Source: Epiperipatus broadwayi
Lineage: Eukaryota; Onychophora; Udeonychophora; Euonychophora; Peripatidae
Length of the DNA stretch: 64,000 nt
Reading direction: 5' to 3'
Assembly (NCBI GenBank): GCA_028023455.1
Contig: JAQFVV010000569.1
Location: 186,001-250,000, forward strand
Shown here: in pieces, positions 35,561-46,801 of the stretch
Numbering within the stretch: position 1 is the first letter of the stretch
Layout of the letters: the number at the start of each line of letters is the position of its first letter
Position numbers and translations under genes: made by a program
Notes under the pieces: generated by a model
Databases searched by the model: none
The model's input: the letters and a program-made list of their open reading frames with translations, nothing else
Told to the model about the DNA's origin: nothing

Positions 35561-36847
35561 ACTATTGGTTTTTATTATTATAACAAAAAATAATAGCCAC
35601 TCTTTAACGAAAATAAATTATAACAACTTTAAATTCATTTACTGCTTCACCTAAAATATCTGTCCATTCATTCTTTAAACTTATATTTCATTGAGTTAAG
35701 TCTATACCATGTTTTATTGTATTTCAATTATGTATTTGTTTATGCTATATTTGTTCAAAACAACATTTTACTCTCACTTAAATGAAAAGCGAGGAGTGAT
35801 TAGATACTCGCATGCAAATATAGGTAATTTCACATTTATTAATGCACAAAAAAACTCCCTTTTGAGATGGATAAATGTTTTATTTAAAATATAATTAAAA
35901 GCTTACAGCTAGTCTTAGATAGATTTGCTTTAAATGTAATATTGAACTAATATTTAGCCAAAGTGATAAAGTGCAGCCTAAAATTATAACTTTATATCAT
36001 CATTATCCATAAGATGCTGTAGTCCTCCCTAGAATTATATAAATGTCTATATGGATAGCTTTATAAATTAGAGTCATAAGCTTTCCTTAATAGCATAATT
36101 ATAGATGCTATATCATGAACTGATCTACGGTAGTCTCATGAAGGAAACTATTGTTTAGCATCCTAATTTTATTGTATAATGATGTAGTCAGTGTTGTGAA
36201 TGTGTCCTTAAGAAATGCTTCAGTGTATATATTGTTGCTGTTTGTATCATTTCTATATGGGCATATGTGTAAGGGCTACCCCATTACTTTCAGTTTGGAC
36301 TACATTCTACAGATAGAGGTTGGGTAAGCACCACCCCATTCTGCATGCTTAAAACTGCAGCATGAGGATCCAGCAAATTAAAATAGTTGTTTGATCACCC
36401 AGACTAGAAAGTCTCTTGTTTCACAGCAATGAGTACGGCAAAAAGGGAACCGGTACTTCATAAAATCATGTGAAATAGCATATATTTAAGATGCAGGGAT
36501 TCAGATTGTATATTTTCTATATGCCTTGGCATCTGAAGTTGGACTCCCAATCATCAGTTTATCCTGCCATATAATTGTATCTTTCAGCTTTGATCTGAAC
36601 TTGAATCTAATTTCATAGGAATATAAGCTATGTAGAGCATATATTAATTATTCACACTTAATAGAAAGTTCTTGATAAATGTTAATCAATCTGCTAGCTC
36701 TAAAGCAAATCTAGATCCTGTTGTATAAAATAAACTAGGCATAGATTGTCATCAGCAAATTAAACTAAAGTAATATTAAGATTCTTGAAAACTGTAACCT
36801 AAAATGTATAAATCTTCATCACCTGTGAGTGATATATATATATATAT

Positions 36848-39800
36848 TGTACCGGTCGGTTTTGTCTGTTCATATAACAAGATCTAGCATCTAGGCAAAA
36901 GTACCTCAACATACATAAGTCAGGAACACTCATGAACTCTGCCCTATTTGCCTATTTTCCAAATCTACCAACTTATGAGCAACAATTCCAATGCTACTGA
37001 TCTAATTTATTTCTACCCGCTGACATCACAAAGTCGTGACCCAAAAAGACTCTTATTTGAACTTTATTCATGTATAGAATATTATTATTAGCAATTTTCG
37101 ATCATCTAGTAAATGAAACCTTTTATATAACATCAAAATTATTTCTATTTACTAAATGAAACAATGACTTAGATATTTAGTAATATGTATAAGATTTATT
37201 GAGTTAACTTGATATATATATATAATTGATTGCAAACATTATTTGTGTTAAAATGTAAATAAAATAAGTATTTACCTCCCTTAGATGACATTAACCTCTC
37301 TTACAATGCTATAAAACAAACGTATTTAATCAGCAATAACGCATAATTTATGGCTTTGTTCTAATGTGGCTATTTATATGTCAATAATTTACAGATTGTA
37401 TGGGATACCTAAGATTTTTAATAATAGCGCTGGATTACAGTTACTTAAAGTTCTTTGAATCAACCATTAATAAAACAACAGCACTCATACCAATGCATGT
37501 TTATTGAGTTTGATGACAATGGTAATTATATTTAATTAATATTTGCATTGCAAAATAAGAATGTATGTTGGAAACTAATTTAAGAAATAATAATTGTGGC
37601 AGAAATATTGTATCTGAAAGTGTGAATGAAATATAAAAAAATGGCAATCCATTTAGCATAATCATAACAGTACGATTTAGGAGCATTGGTAGGCTTTAAT
37701 TAACGAGAATGAAATATGGGAGAGTGGTACGTATATGATGGCAATGGAGAGATCTATTCTGAGATCCAAGAAGGGGCTTCAATTCACAGTTAAAGAAGGC
37801 AACTCTCTGCAAACGTTGGCAGGGTCGGGTCATAAACAACAAAGAATGCGCTTTATTGAATTGCCATAGGCTGGATTTTTGCCAGAGCGAACCCTATGCA
37901 ATAATATCTAGTGCTGAAGAAGTCCAAAGGGGTTTTCCAAACCTTGTCCTTGGTATTGGCAGTAAAAATGACCGAAGCAGAAATATATGTAAAACTAAAG
38001 GCCGATATACACGTAACGCTCGAATTAATATAAATATAAATATATACTTAAAACTAAGAAATAATGAATTATCACCTATCTTTATTGATAAAAACCCAGC
38101 GTACCGGTATGATTTGAGTTACTATGTGGATATGAAAGAATTAAATTTAATGCTAATATGATAGCTTATAGAACTAGAATATCCACCCCTCTTTTATATT
38201 ACTTTAAATTACACATAAACTTCCCACAACGTATGACTAATATAAATCTTTGGTTTTGAATGCTTTAATAAATAGATAATTTTCATATTATTAAATATAT
38301 ATAAAGTCGGTGGCAGTTAGTGATTTCATGAAAGTAATATTAATTTAATTCATATAAATATATTTAAAGTTTTTAGAAGTTAGTGCTATTATTTAATTAA
38401 TAAAAAAAAAACCACATTTCTAAGAAAACAGATTTTAGCTTAGCTTTCTTTCAAAAATAACATTGTACAGTAATTATCAGATTCTGATTTTATTTCCCCA
38501 GACTTGCAGGCACCTGCTATAATAAGTATAATAAATTTGTTTTAAAAAATACTAGATTAATCACCCTCTGAAAAGTAAGGAAGGTTTTCTTTTATTAAAA
38601 GACATAGCATAAGCATTTGCGATTCTGGGGAAATTATCGACATATAATTTAGTATATGAAAGTATAAAATATAATAATGAAAATAAAGTATTGCTGCATA
38701 GACATGAAATTAAGAAATAATAATTGTTCAGGAGAGGTTTAATGTAGGAGAGATTACAGCTATGTTATATAGAGAGAACAAGGTACAATTAACTAAAAGG
38801 TAAGAATTTTACAGATTAATTCATACTTAATATTAAATTTTACAAATAAAAAAGGCTTTACAAAATGTTTAATGAAACAGATAGGTGAAATTTAAAATTA
38901 TTCATGGTAACCTTAAGAGTCTAGCAGCATTTGAAATGATTACCTCTGTACAAACTTGGCCATTCTTTTGATGTTTTTCAGATTTCCTTCAGAGAACTAG
39001 ATCTAGTTTGATGAGCATAATTATTGAGGCAGGAAGTAAGTTCAGTATTTAACAAACAGGCATATAGTTATAGTCTATGAGCATCAGGATCCATAGGCAC
39101 TGATTTTAGGAAAGGCCATCTCGAATGGCAAGAAAGGTGATGTGGATTTACTCACGACACATTGAAATTAACGAATGCAAATTTACTTGGCAACTGCTCT
39201 CATTGACTGTCTTAGTTCCTCTGCCAAATTAAATCATAATTATCCCATGCCTTGGTATTTGTGGAATCCCTTCTTGATTGGTCTTTGTTAATCATTTTCT
39301 TTAATCTAATTTCCAACAGAATTTCTATACAAGCTTTTACCCATTGTGATGGAAGATGCCATTGTTAGATAAGTATTCAAACTGAAATTAATTTGATAAA
39401 AAAATGTTTGTGACAAAAGTAAATCAATTAAGTTCAGTTTTTAATTTTGATTTTAGAGAAACTTTTAATTAAATTTATTTTAGAAGATTATACAAGATTA
39501 CGTTTCTCACCTTTAATTAATTTTGACTAATTACAATTGCATCTTCCATATTGGATTTAAAAGAAAAGTAGCGTTTAATAGCAAAAATAATTTAAAAACA
39601 AAATTTTATAGAATGACATATAACGAACTTTTTGTAGTAATTATTTGCTCATTATGTTTGTTTCTACAATAGCTCTGTATATGAGCTGCAGTCAATAAAT
39701 AATTACTATAACTTTTATAAAATAAAAAAATACAGAACATATAATATATTTTGATATTATAAGTCTGTTATAATTAATCCCCCATTACCTATTGCGTATA

Positions 39801-40040
39801 CATATTCCCTCTTTAAATACTATATTTATTACTTTTATTTTTTTTTGTGTGTATTTAAATTCAGATATTTATGCATATATCTTCGTTAATAAGTATGTTA
39901 GTTAATAATAATCAAAAAAAGAACAAAAAAATGTGTTAGTGAATGGATTATATATGCAAGAATAGGGTTTGAATTTAGCTTGGTAGCGCAAGATTTGAGG
40001 TGGGCTGTGAAGCGCAATCTGAATCTCAGATTCTGCTTCA
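36848..40040. mobile_element. 3,193-bp insertion in family B copy 1
   Basis: Compared with copy 2 (empty site at about 61832-61845), copy 1 is interrupted exactly within its (TA)n tract. The insert starts TGTACCGGTCGG and ends GATTCTGCTTCA, with ATATATATATAT on both sides, so it has TG...CA ends and a TA-rich target. I see no long direct or inverted terminal repeats. A GC-richer core (37735-38030) includes a 101-codon frame from a TTG at 37856 (CQSEPYAIISSAEEVQRGF) to 38161 that I do not recognise. A tRNA-like sequence sits at the right end. It could be a solo or truncated LTR element, or a composite of smaller insertions. Confidence 0.6.
39973..40040 (+). mobile_element. tRNA-like (SINE head-like) sequence
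   Basis: TTTAGCTTGGTAGCGCAAGA reads as a pol III A box with a small deletion. About 45 bases on, CAATCTGAATCTCAGATT resembles a B box and its surroundings. A dyad GAATCT-C-AGATTC lies in the second part. It is followed by (TA)n. It could be a tRNA pseudogene or the head of a short SINE with a TA tail; it lacks a complete cloverleaf by eye. Confidence 0.35.
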
Positions 40041-40089
40041 ATATATATATATCAAAGTAAAGTAAATTATTTGTAACATAAAAACAATA

Positions 40090-40416
40090 ATCACCTGAGA
40101 GTGATTGGAAATGCTATATATATGTAAACCATAAATGCTTATATCCAAAATGATCACCTGCAAGTGATATGCATATATATGACAATTAGAGTGAATTAAG
40201 TAATTTGTAACCAGAAAGTTAATATCACCTCAATGTGATTTCATGTGTCATATATATATATAAACCTCAATGTGATTTCATGTGTCATATATATATAAAC
40301 CAAAAGTACATGTAACTTGGTAAACTATAAATGATTATATCCAAAACTATCACCTGCATGTGAAGCAAAACTTAACTGTTAAATTGTATCCCTAACTTAA
40401 TCTCCTGCATGTGAGA
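40090..40416. repeat. Spaced near-palindromes ATCACCTG....GTGAT, copy 1
   Basis: ATCACCTGAGAGTGAT (40090), ATCACCTGCAAGTGAT (40153), ATCACCTCAATGTGAT (40224), a partial copy at 40264, ATCACCTGCATGTGA (40349) and ATCTCCTGCATGTGAG (40400) recur at 50-85-base spacing. One more, ATCACCTGTGAGTGAT, lies at 36818 left of the insertion. Units are joined by AT-rich sequence with short TA runs. A 35-bp direct duplication (CCTCAATGTGATTTCATGTG, 40228 and 40265) is specific to this copy. Confidence 0.8.
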
Positions 40417-40654
40417 CAATCCCTATGATCATTGCAATTATTATTTCATTTATTAAATTTCTTATTTGTTTTTCATTAAATTAGTTTTAAATTCAACTTC
40501 TGCTTAGAGTCTCAGTGTTGCTCATTGTTAAGTCATTATTGACTAGTTAATTATTACTTAAAAATCACAATCCATATTTAATAATTATGTTCCAAGCCAC
40601 ACATCATCTATATAGCTATACTGTTCAAAATTATAGTTTCCCATAGTTTTGTGC

Positions 40655-40969
40655 CAACATGGGGCTTACAAATATAAATTTGTTTACCTGAGATAGGGTA
40701 CTCGCATATATGTATTTCCATATCACTTGTTATATATATATATATATATATATGTAAAAATTGTCACTGGATAGAGAATCTAAATTAATTCCATATATAT
40801 AGTAATGGTATTATCATATATACCTGGATGTTCCAGTCTGCAAATACATTTGAACACACAGATCAACTTAAACAGTCAGCTGGTTCACCCATAATATATA
40901 ATCAACTTACATCAAATCTAAAAGTGCTGGTACACCAATCTACCATATCCTAAAGTTGATAGTTCCAAA
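40655..40969. other. Non-coding DNA with a (TA)n tract
   Basis: A (TA)n run at 40732-40752; otherwise nothing recognisable. Confidence 0.4.
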
Positions 40970-41245
40970 TGCAACAGTCTGGTCCATCCATGTATATAAG
41001 AGAAAGAGAGCAAGCTTGCATCTAACTACTGTCAGACCTAGGATCTTCATGTAGGATGCTAGAGATAACATGGTGAAATACCTGACTCATGATCACATCT
41101 ATCTTTAATAGACTAGCCTAAGCATTATCCGTCAAATCTACATGTAATTCAAATCAGTTCATATCACATCTCACCACACTTTTCCAAACCTGTTGCCTCA
41201 GATATTCGAACTCAGAAAGAATTCACATTTGACTCTCTTAACAGG
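40970..41245 (+). repeat. Dispersed repeat, copy 2, with TATA box
   Basis: Collinear with 26748-27010. It contains TGTATATAAGAG at about 40990-41001, a TATA-like box followed by a purine-rich stretch. That is what the promoter part of an LTR looks like. It ends before TCTTAACAGGTATG. No coding potential. Confidence 0.6.
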
Positions 41246-41491
41246 TATGTATCTATGCAAACTGTTACTCAACAACTAACAAAAATAAAATATATCCTAT
41301 CTATCAAAAAACCCTTCATTTAATATTCTCTCACATGCTTATAAAACAATAATGTGAATGTGTGCATGTGTAAAATATTGGTTATAGGATGCAATGTAAG
41401 TGCTGAATTGAATGGAAATGCTGGATCAACAAAACTACAGATATCTTGTCAATTAACAAAACTTCATAATATTTATTTACTATATATATAT

Positions 41492-41665
41492 ATGTTCAAA
41501 AGATGGCGCTTTACCAAAACCACCGAACAAGTGTAAAATTTGTTTACATAAACGAAAAAAGAGTCAGAATTAACTACCTCTTTCATTTGCTGACTCTTTT
41601 TTCGTTTATGTAAACAAATTTTACACTTGTTCGGTGGTTTTGGTAAAGCGCCATCTTTTGAACAT
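41492..41665. repeat. Perfect hairpin: 76-bp arms, 22-nt loop
   Basis: The arm 41492-41567 (ATGTTCAAAAGATGGCGC ... AAAAAGAGTCAG) is the exact reverse complement of 41590-41665. The loop is 41568-41589. A (TA)n tract lies directly left of the left arm. No ORF of note; a 60-codon ORF crossing the left arm (41354-41536) is not supported. It could be a very young foldback/MITE-like element or a template-switch product. An assembly artefact is possible but less likely given the distinct loop. Confidence 0.95.
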
Positions 41666-42720
41666 AAATAACAAGTGATAGCAGGTTACGTGAGTAACTT
41701 GTTTTTGTTTTTCATATATATATAAACATTAAATAAATTCCCAATCAATTTAGAATTTAAAAAAATTTCAACAAAGAAAATTATTTAAAAATGCCCATAC
41801 ATTATTTAGATATCTCCCTACAAGTACTTACAGTTTTATGCCTACGATGATAATAATAAAAAAATGATTAATTAAAAGTGAGATTGCTAACCCCAAGTAA
41901 ATTTAACTGCAACCTCAGATATAATATGCAATTTTAATTGTGGAAATGTATAATAATACAACACAGAATATGATAGAAAATGATAAAAAATTCTATTTTA
42001 AAAGTGTTAATCATTTACTCATTATATCTTAAGATATATTATTAGTAACATATATATATATATAATAAATAGTCATGTCATGTTGTAACATAGATTATAT
42101 CAGTGGCTTTAAAAATATCTTACCATTAAATATTCTAGTGAAGCACTTAATATGTTTTTTTTCATATTTCAATCCCAAATCTCTTGGTAGAGAATAAATC
42201 ACCTAAATTTTATTAACAAAAACAAAAAAATAGACTTTTCAACCTTTCTCCACCCCTACTCTCTTGATATTTTCATATATTGGACTGTTCCTTATAGAAT
42301 TAAAAATAGCATTTTCCAAATATAAGATGAGATAATAAATAAACATAAAAATACAGATTGATACAACAGAAAATAAATCATAATTTACAATCTTCTATGA
42401 ATCGATTTGTTAAAGCATAATAATTTTTTTAGAGTCCTCTTTACACAAAGTTCTTATGTTTGATGCATTTTTTATTATAGATGTTGAAGAACTCTTGATT
42501 AATTTTATAGAGGATTCTGAGTGTATTGAAGTGGGCAGTAGGTAGTTTGGTGTTACTCCTCCCATAGATTTTTATCCTGTGCAAATCCCAACTTCTCAGG
42601 CACTTAAACTGTAGACAGTCAAATATTTATACTTATATGGCCATAGTGGATAAAAAATGCTTCACCCCAATAACAATTATGCCCTTTAGCCAATGTATTT
42701 CATACTTGAACTATATATAT
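41666..42720. other. AT-rich non-coding DNA
   Basis: Short (TA)n runs near 41716 and 42050. No coding signal. Confidence 0.4.
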
Positions 42721-42747
42721 TGTGACCTTCTGGTTTGACACCAGAAG
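42721..42747 (+). other. TGTGAC terminus after (TA)n, with 8-bp hairpin
   Basis: TGTGAC follows ATATATAT directly. The next 21 bases form a perfect stem, CTTCTGGT - TTGAC - ACCAGAAG (42727-42747). The combination resembles an element terminus (LTR start TG), but no far end was identified. Confidence 0.45.
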
Positions 42748-43589
42748 TAGTCATTGTAGTAGTGTAATAGTATATAAATAATATCTAGTATAATCCCTTT
42801 TAAAAAAAAATGAAATAAAGTGAAATTTTAAAAACTTTTTATTCTTACTTAAAAATATAGTCAATGGAAGGTGCAGATGTTTGGTCTTATTTTAGGATAT
42901 AGCCATTAATAGGGTAGAGGGTTGGTTTGTTTCATATATAGTCAATACAGTCTAGGTTGACATTTACTTGGTTTATCAGCTCTTAGGGCAGTAATCATTT
43001 TATTAGAATAATTTTCTGGTCCATTTGTTATGTACATTTAAAACGTATAGCATAAATAGCAGGATATAATTTACTCATCATTATTCCCATTATTATTTTA
43101 ATTAGTATCAGGATAATACTTATAGTATATTAATACTAAAACATTTATGCATTATCGAACTTTAGTTTTAGCTCACGTGTTTCATTATTACATTCAAATA
43201 TTTAATTATAGCAATAACAGTGTTTAAAACAAACTAATTTAATTACATTTGGATGTATAAATAGATTATGGACAAGTAAATTATATTATGACAAATAATG
43301 ACAAATATTTCATTTATTAAAGCTATTGTCATTAATTTTGTTATACTGCTTTAAAAACATTTAGTTATTAATGTAATATTTTTATCTTTCATTTATTTAA
43401 AAGACGAAATGATTTTTTTTACCACTATTTTTTTTTTTTTTTACTGTCTGGTTTCTTTTTGCATATATAATGAGTTTAGGCGGTAGGTGGCGAAATTGAC
43501 AATCATTTCTTTATTGATGTGACATTATCGTGAATAATTGGAGGATAAATATGATGTAATTATTATTCTAAAAGGTTATAAAAGTCGGT

Positions 43590-43690
43590 ACTTACTACTG
43601 TCAAGGGGGCATTCCATTGTTATCACTGAAGAGGACATTCTACTATTACCTTTCAAGTGGGCATTTCATTATTACTTCGAAAGGCAGTTA
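43590..43690. repeat. 26-bp minisatellite, ~3.5 copies
   Basis: Units alternate a (G/C)A(A/G)GNGG(G/A)CATT segment with a C(A/T)TT(A/G)TTA-type segment. They carry GGGGGCATTCCATTGTTA, GAGGACATTCTACTATTA, GTGGGCATTTCATTATTA and a cut fourth copy. Confidence 0.8.
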
Positions 43691-45878
43691 ATTAAAACTT
43701 TATTAAAAAAAAAGTTATAGTAAACCAGTATAACTGTAACTAAATTATTATTAGCAAAGTTTAATTGCAAATTTGTATATTTCTCTTCCAAAGAGCAATT
43801 TAAAATTTTAATTGCTTTTATTATTCACGAAATGTGCACGTAAACAACAGAAGATACATTAGTTCGCTCCTACCTGAAGATTTAAACTATTCTAACGCAG
43901 GCCAAAATACATGTAAGTGTTTATTTAATTGTTCAATAAAAATTATTATTTACTTAGGGGAAAATGGAAAAACTTAATCTAACCTTTAAATTGCTTCATT
44001 TAAATGTAACGTTAACTGGGAAGGAGAAAATGAGATTTAATTATTGTATTACAATTAAATATAAAGACTTTAATTATAACAGGAAAAGGAAATTTACTGC
44101 GTATTGCGGGTATATATTGAAAAAATATGAACTTTTGTTAGATATTATCAAAACTGTTAAAAGTCAATTTTACGTTAAGTATAAAAATAAATAAATTAAT
44201 AATTAAAGTAAATGCAGGAAATATGCAACCTTATTATCATATATCTTCATTAGCACCTAAATTGCCTATGTTTTATCATTGAAATGAAGGATATAAAATT
44301 AAGTATCATTAAGTATATTTTAATAATTATGTGCTTTTTAAATAGTGACAGGAAAGAAATTATCAAAACAAATAAAGTGACGCTGTTATATATACTGATG
44401 ACAAGTTTGTGTCAGTAAATGTGATTAATTCTCATACCTATTTATGACTGACTGTATAAAAGTGTAATTGAATATCTCGGATATCTTAGGAATAAAATAT
44501 CAACTTATAATTTACTTGCATTTTAAAAAAAAGAAAATATATTGTTCATTAAGGAAGTCTATTATTTTAAACGTTAATTGCAATTCATTAGTGAAAACTA
44601 AAAACATTGAGTATGCTTTTACGTTGTTAACAAATCTTATTTTATTTCTCCTGCAGGAAGTGTTTTATTTGATGCATCAGTATGTTTATCTTCGTGTTTA
44701 CTGTTTTATATTCGTTTGTGCAGTTTACTTATTTTCTTTTGCTCTTTGGAGATATAACAAGGATCGTCGTGTGAAAACTTTTATAAACTTATATTTCATT
44801 TCATTCAGAAAGGAAAAAGAAGAGAACTTTATTTTATGTAACGGTATATTTAGTATATAGTATTAGTTTTAAAAAAATGTGTTATTATCAAATATATTTA
44901 TCACATGTATCCTTATTGTATTATTTTCAACCAGAACGTCTCCAAATAGCATAATAAGAGATGTATTATGCTGGTAATTTATTTTTATTATCATTATTGT
45001 TTTAATAATATAAGTTTAGTCGCGTGTGCGTTGATAATTCTTGCACACAATAAACGAATGGGAGAATCCATTCAAAAAGGGGTGAACAATTAGTTATAAA
45101 AAAATTAATTATATCAAATCTTACCGAAGGCATTTCGTTTATTAGTTAGTAAATAATTATTTTCAACAGCTATTTTATTTATAATGTACAATTTCATTAT
45201 TTACTTATGCTGAATTTAATTACTGATTTGTGCCAATATAAATGCCTTATATTATATTAAAAAAAAAGAAATTATTCGTCTTGTTTTGCTCAGTAGTTAA
45301 TACTTATTTTCAAATGAACCTTTAAACATTACCAAATCTGAAATGTTATCAGATGTGAGATATTTATTTTTACCAATTTTAGCAGTAATCATTAATACTT
45401 TAATAGTGATTTTTTTTTTTGTATACTGCAATTTTAAACTATTTGTATCTCGTATGCTTATACGCAGGTGTGTGTCTGTTATTAAAGTTATTTATGATTG
45501 TGTAATTGCCATTGAAAACGTCTTTAGATCAATCGGATTCGGGAGGAATCGGATGATCGATCATTTTGGAGAATTCAGTTGTTGTTCAAAGAGAATTATT
45601 ATTTCTTTGTTGTGACAAAATGATAGGTATTTTTGTGGCTATATGTTGTAAAGTTTTGCAATATTTATAAATATTTTATGGGATTAAGTCGTTATAGTTG
45701 TTAGATGAGTATTGAATGTGGATAATTTATCTAGTGTAGAGCAATGTAGTGTATTGAATTGAATATTCCTTTTCTTCTCCATGTATTGGAGCATATTTTT
45801 GATAGGAGTGGATTAAGTCCTCCTTTTATATTTGATATAGAATTAAATGTGGATGAAGCTATAGAGATGTCAGTTTCC

Positions 45879-46030
45879 CAGTTTTTAATTTGGTGATGAG
45901 CTATTCCACCAATTATTGAGTCAAACATATATGAAGTTATTGTTGTATCGACACAGTTTTCATTTGGTGATGTGTTGTTCCACCAGTTATTTAGTATGAA
46001 AGATAGACTTGGTAGTGGTTGTTATATTTA
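45879..46030. repeat. 75-bp tandem duplication
   Basis: CAGTTTTTAATTTGGTGATG (45879) and CAGTTTTCATTTGGTGATG (45954) start two copies that also share TTCCACCA(A/G)TTATT. The copies diverge towards their ends. Confidence 0.75.
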
Positions 46031-46801
46031 TCTATTTGAGTTATAAATCTGTGATCCCATATGAGTATTGGATGTTTTCCAGCTCATGCTATAGCCTAGT
46101 GTATAATAGTTTGTGATAAAAGGAAGAATAAAAGGAAAGTATGATGTCTTATAAAACAACTGTGTTATAGTTGATGAATAAAATTGGTCGATCTTCACTT
46201 CCAACCGTATTATGATTATAGTTAATACATCATAAGCAAACCGATGAGATTTATTGACATTACTTAATTATAGTATTTGACACACTGTATAAGACAGATA
46301 CATGCACAGAGTATTAAATTTAATTGAATATAAAAAAAAAATTATCATTAAATGCAGAATTTTTCCCTTATCATTGAAAAATATTTGTAATAGTTATTTA
46401 AATTTTAGTTCATTTATTTTATTCTTAGATTATAAATAATTAATCAAGGACAGGATATTGGTTGGTGAGCACCAAGACTTATTTATATTTGGCAAAGCAA
46501 AACCTAAATTTAATAGTATATTTTACTTAAAACTACAAAGCAAAATTGCATTTGGTTAACAAAAGTATTATTTTCTGTGGTAAGATGATTTCAGATTATT
46601 CCAGGAAAATCCCCTTATTTTGAGTTATTTCATATAATTAAACATAACAATGCAAAATCTTAGCTTATGTAATCTTTAGAATGGTAATTATGTTGTTAGA
46701 AAATTTAGTTGGAAAAATAATTACTATTCAATAAAAGTTGAATAAAAAGGTAATTTTGGTAATTAGTCATTAAAGTGTAAAGCAAATTTATTAGTTTATC
46801 T

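Larger units (their letters stand above)
35672..40654. mobile_element. Family B repeat, copy 1, split by a 3.2-kb insertion
   Basis: The two outer parts, 35672-36847 and 40041-40654, are collinear with the uninterrupted copy at 60662-62432. Shared landmarks include GCATGAGGATCCA, GTCTCTTGTTTCACAGCAATGAGTAC, TGATCTGAACTTGAATC and TCTTCATCACCTG. The repeat is non-coding; the small ORF at 35709-35894 lies inside it and is not supported. The right third carries the ATCACCTG near-palindrome series. Its class is unknown. Tandem motifs with embedded TA microsatellites recall Helitron-derived interspersed elements of invertebrates, but no Helitron ends were found. Confidence 0.75.
42748..46801. other. 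Region with few recognisable repeats and several unassigned small ORFs
   Basis: I see no family homology in the four longest plus-strand ORFs. 43538-43720 is built on a 26-bp minisatellite. 43964-44194 (76 codons, MEKLNLTFKLLHLN) is lysine-rich. 44468-44860 (130 codons) has a hydrophobic segment, YCFIFVCAVYLFSFALW, just after TTTCTCCTGCAG (a 3' splice-site-like sequence at about 44644-44656). 45343-45615 (90 codons) has an N-terminal hydrophobic segment ILAVIINTLIVIFFFVY. The two hydrophobic ORFs could be membrane-protein exons or chance products of T-rich DNA. A 75-bp tandem duplication lies at 45879-46030. Confidence 0.3.

Noticed and set aside
45731-45928. 65-codon minus-strand ORF
   Set aside because: Overlaps the 75-bp tandem duplication and has no recognisable content.
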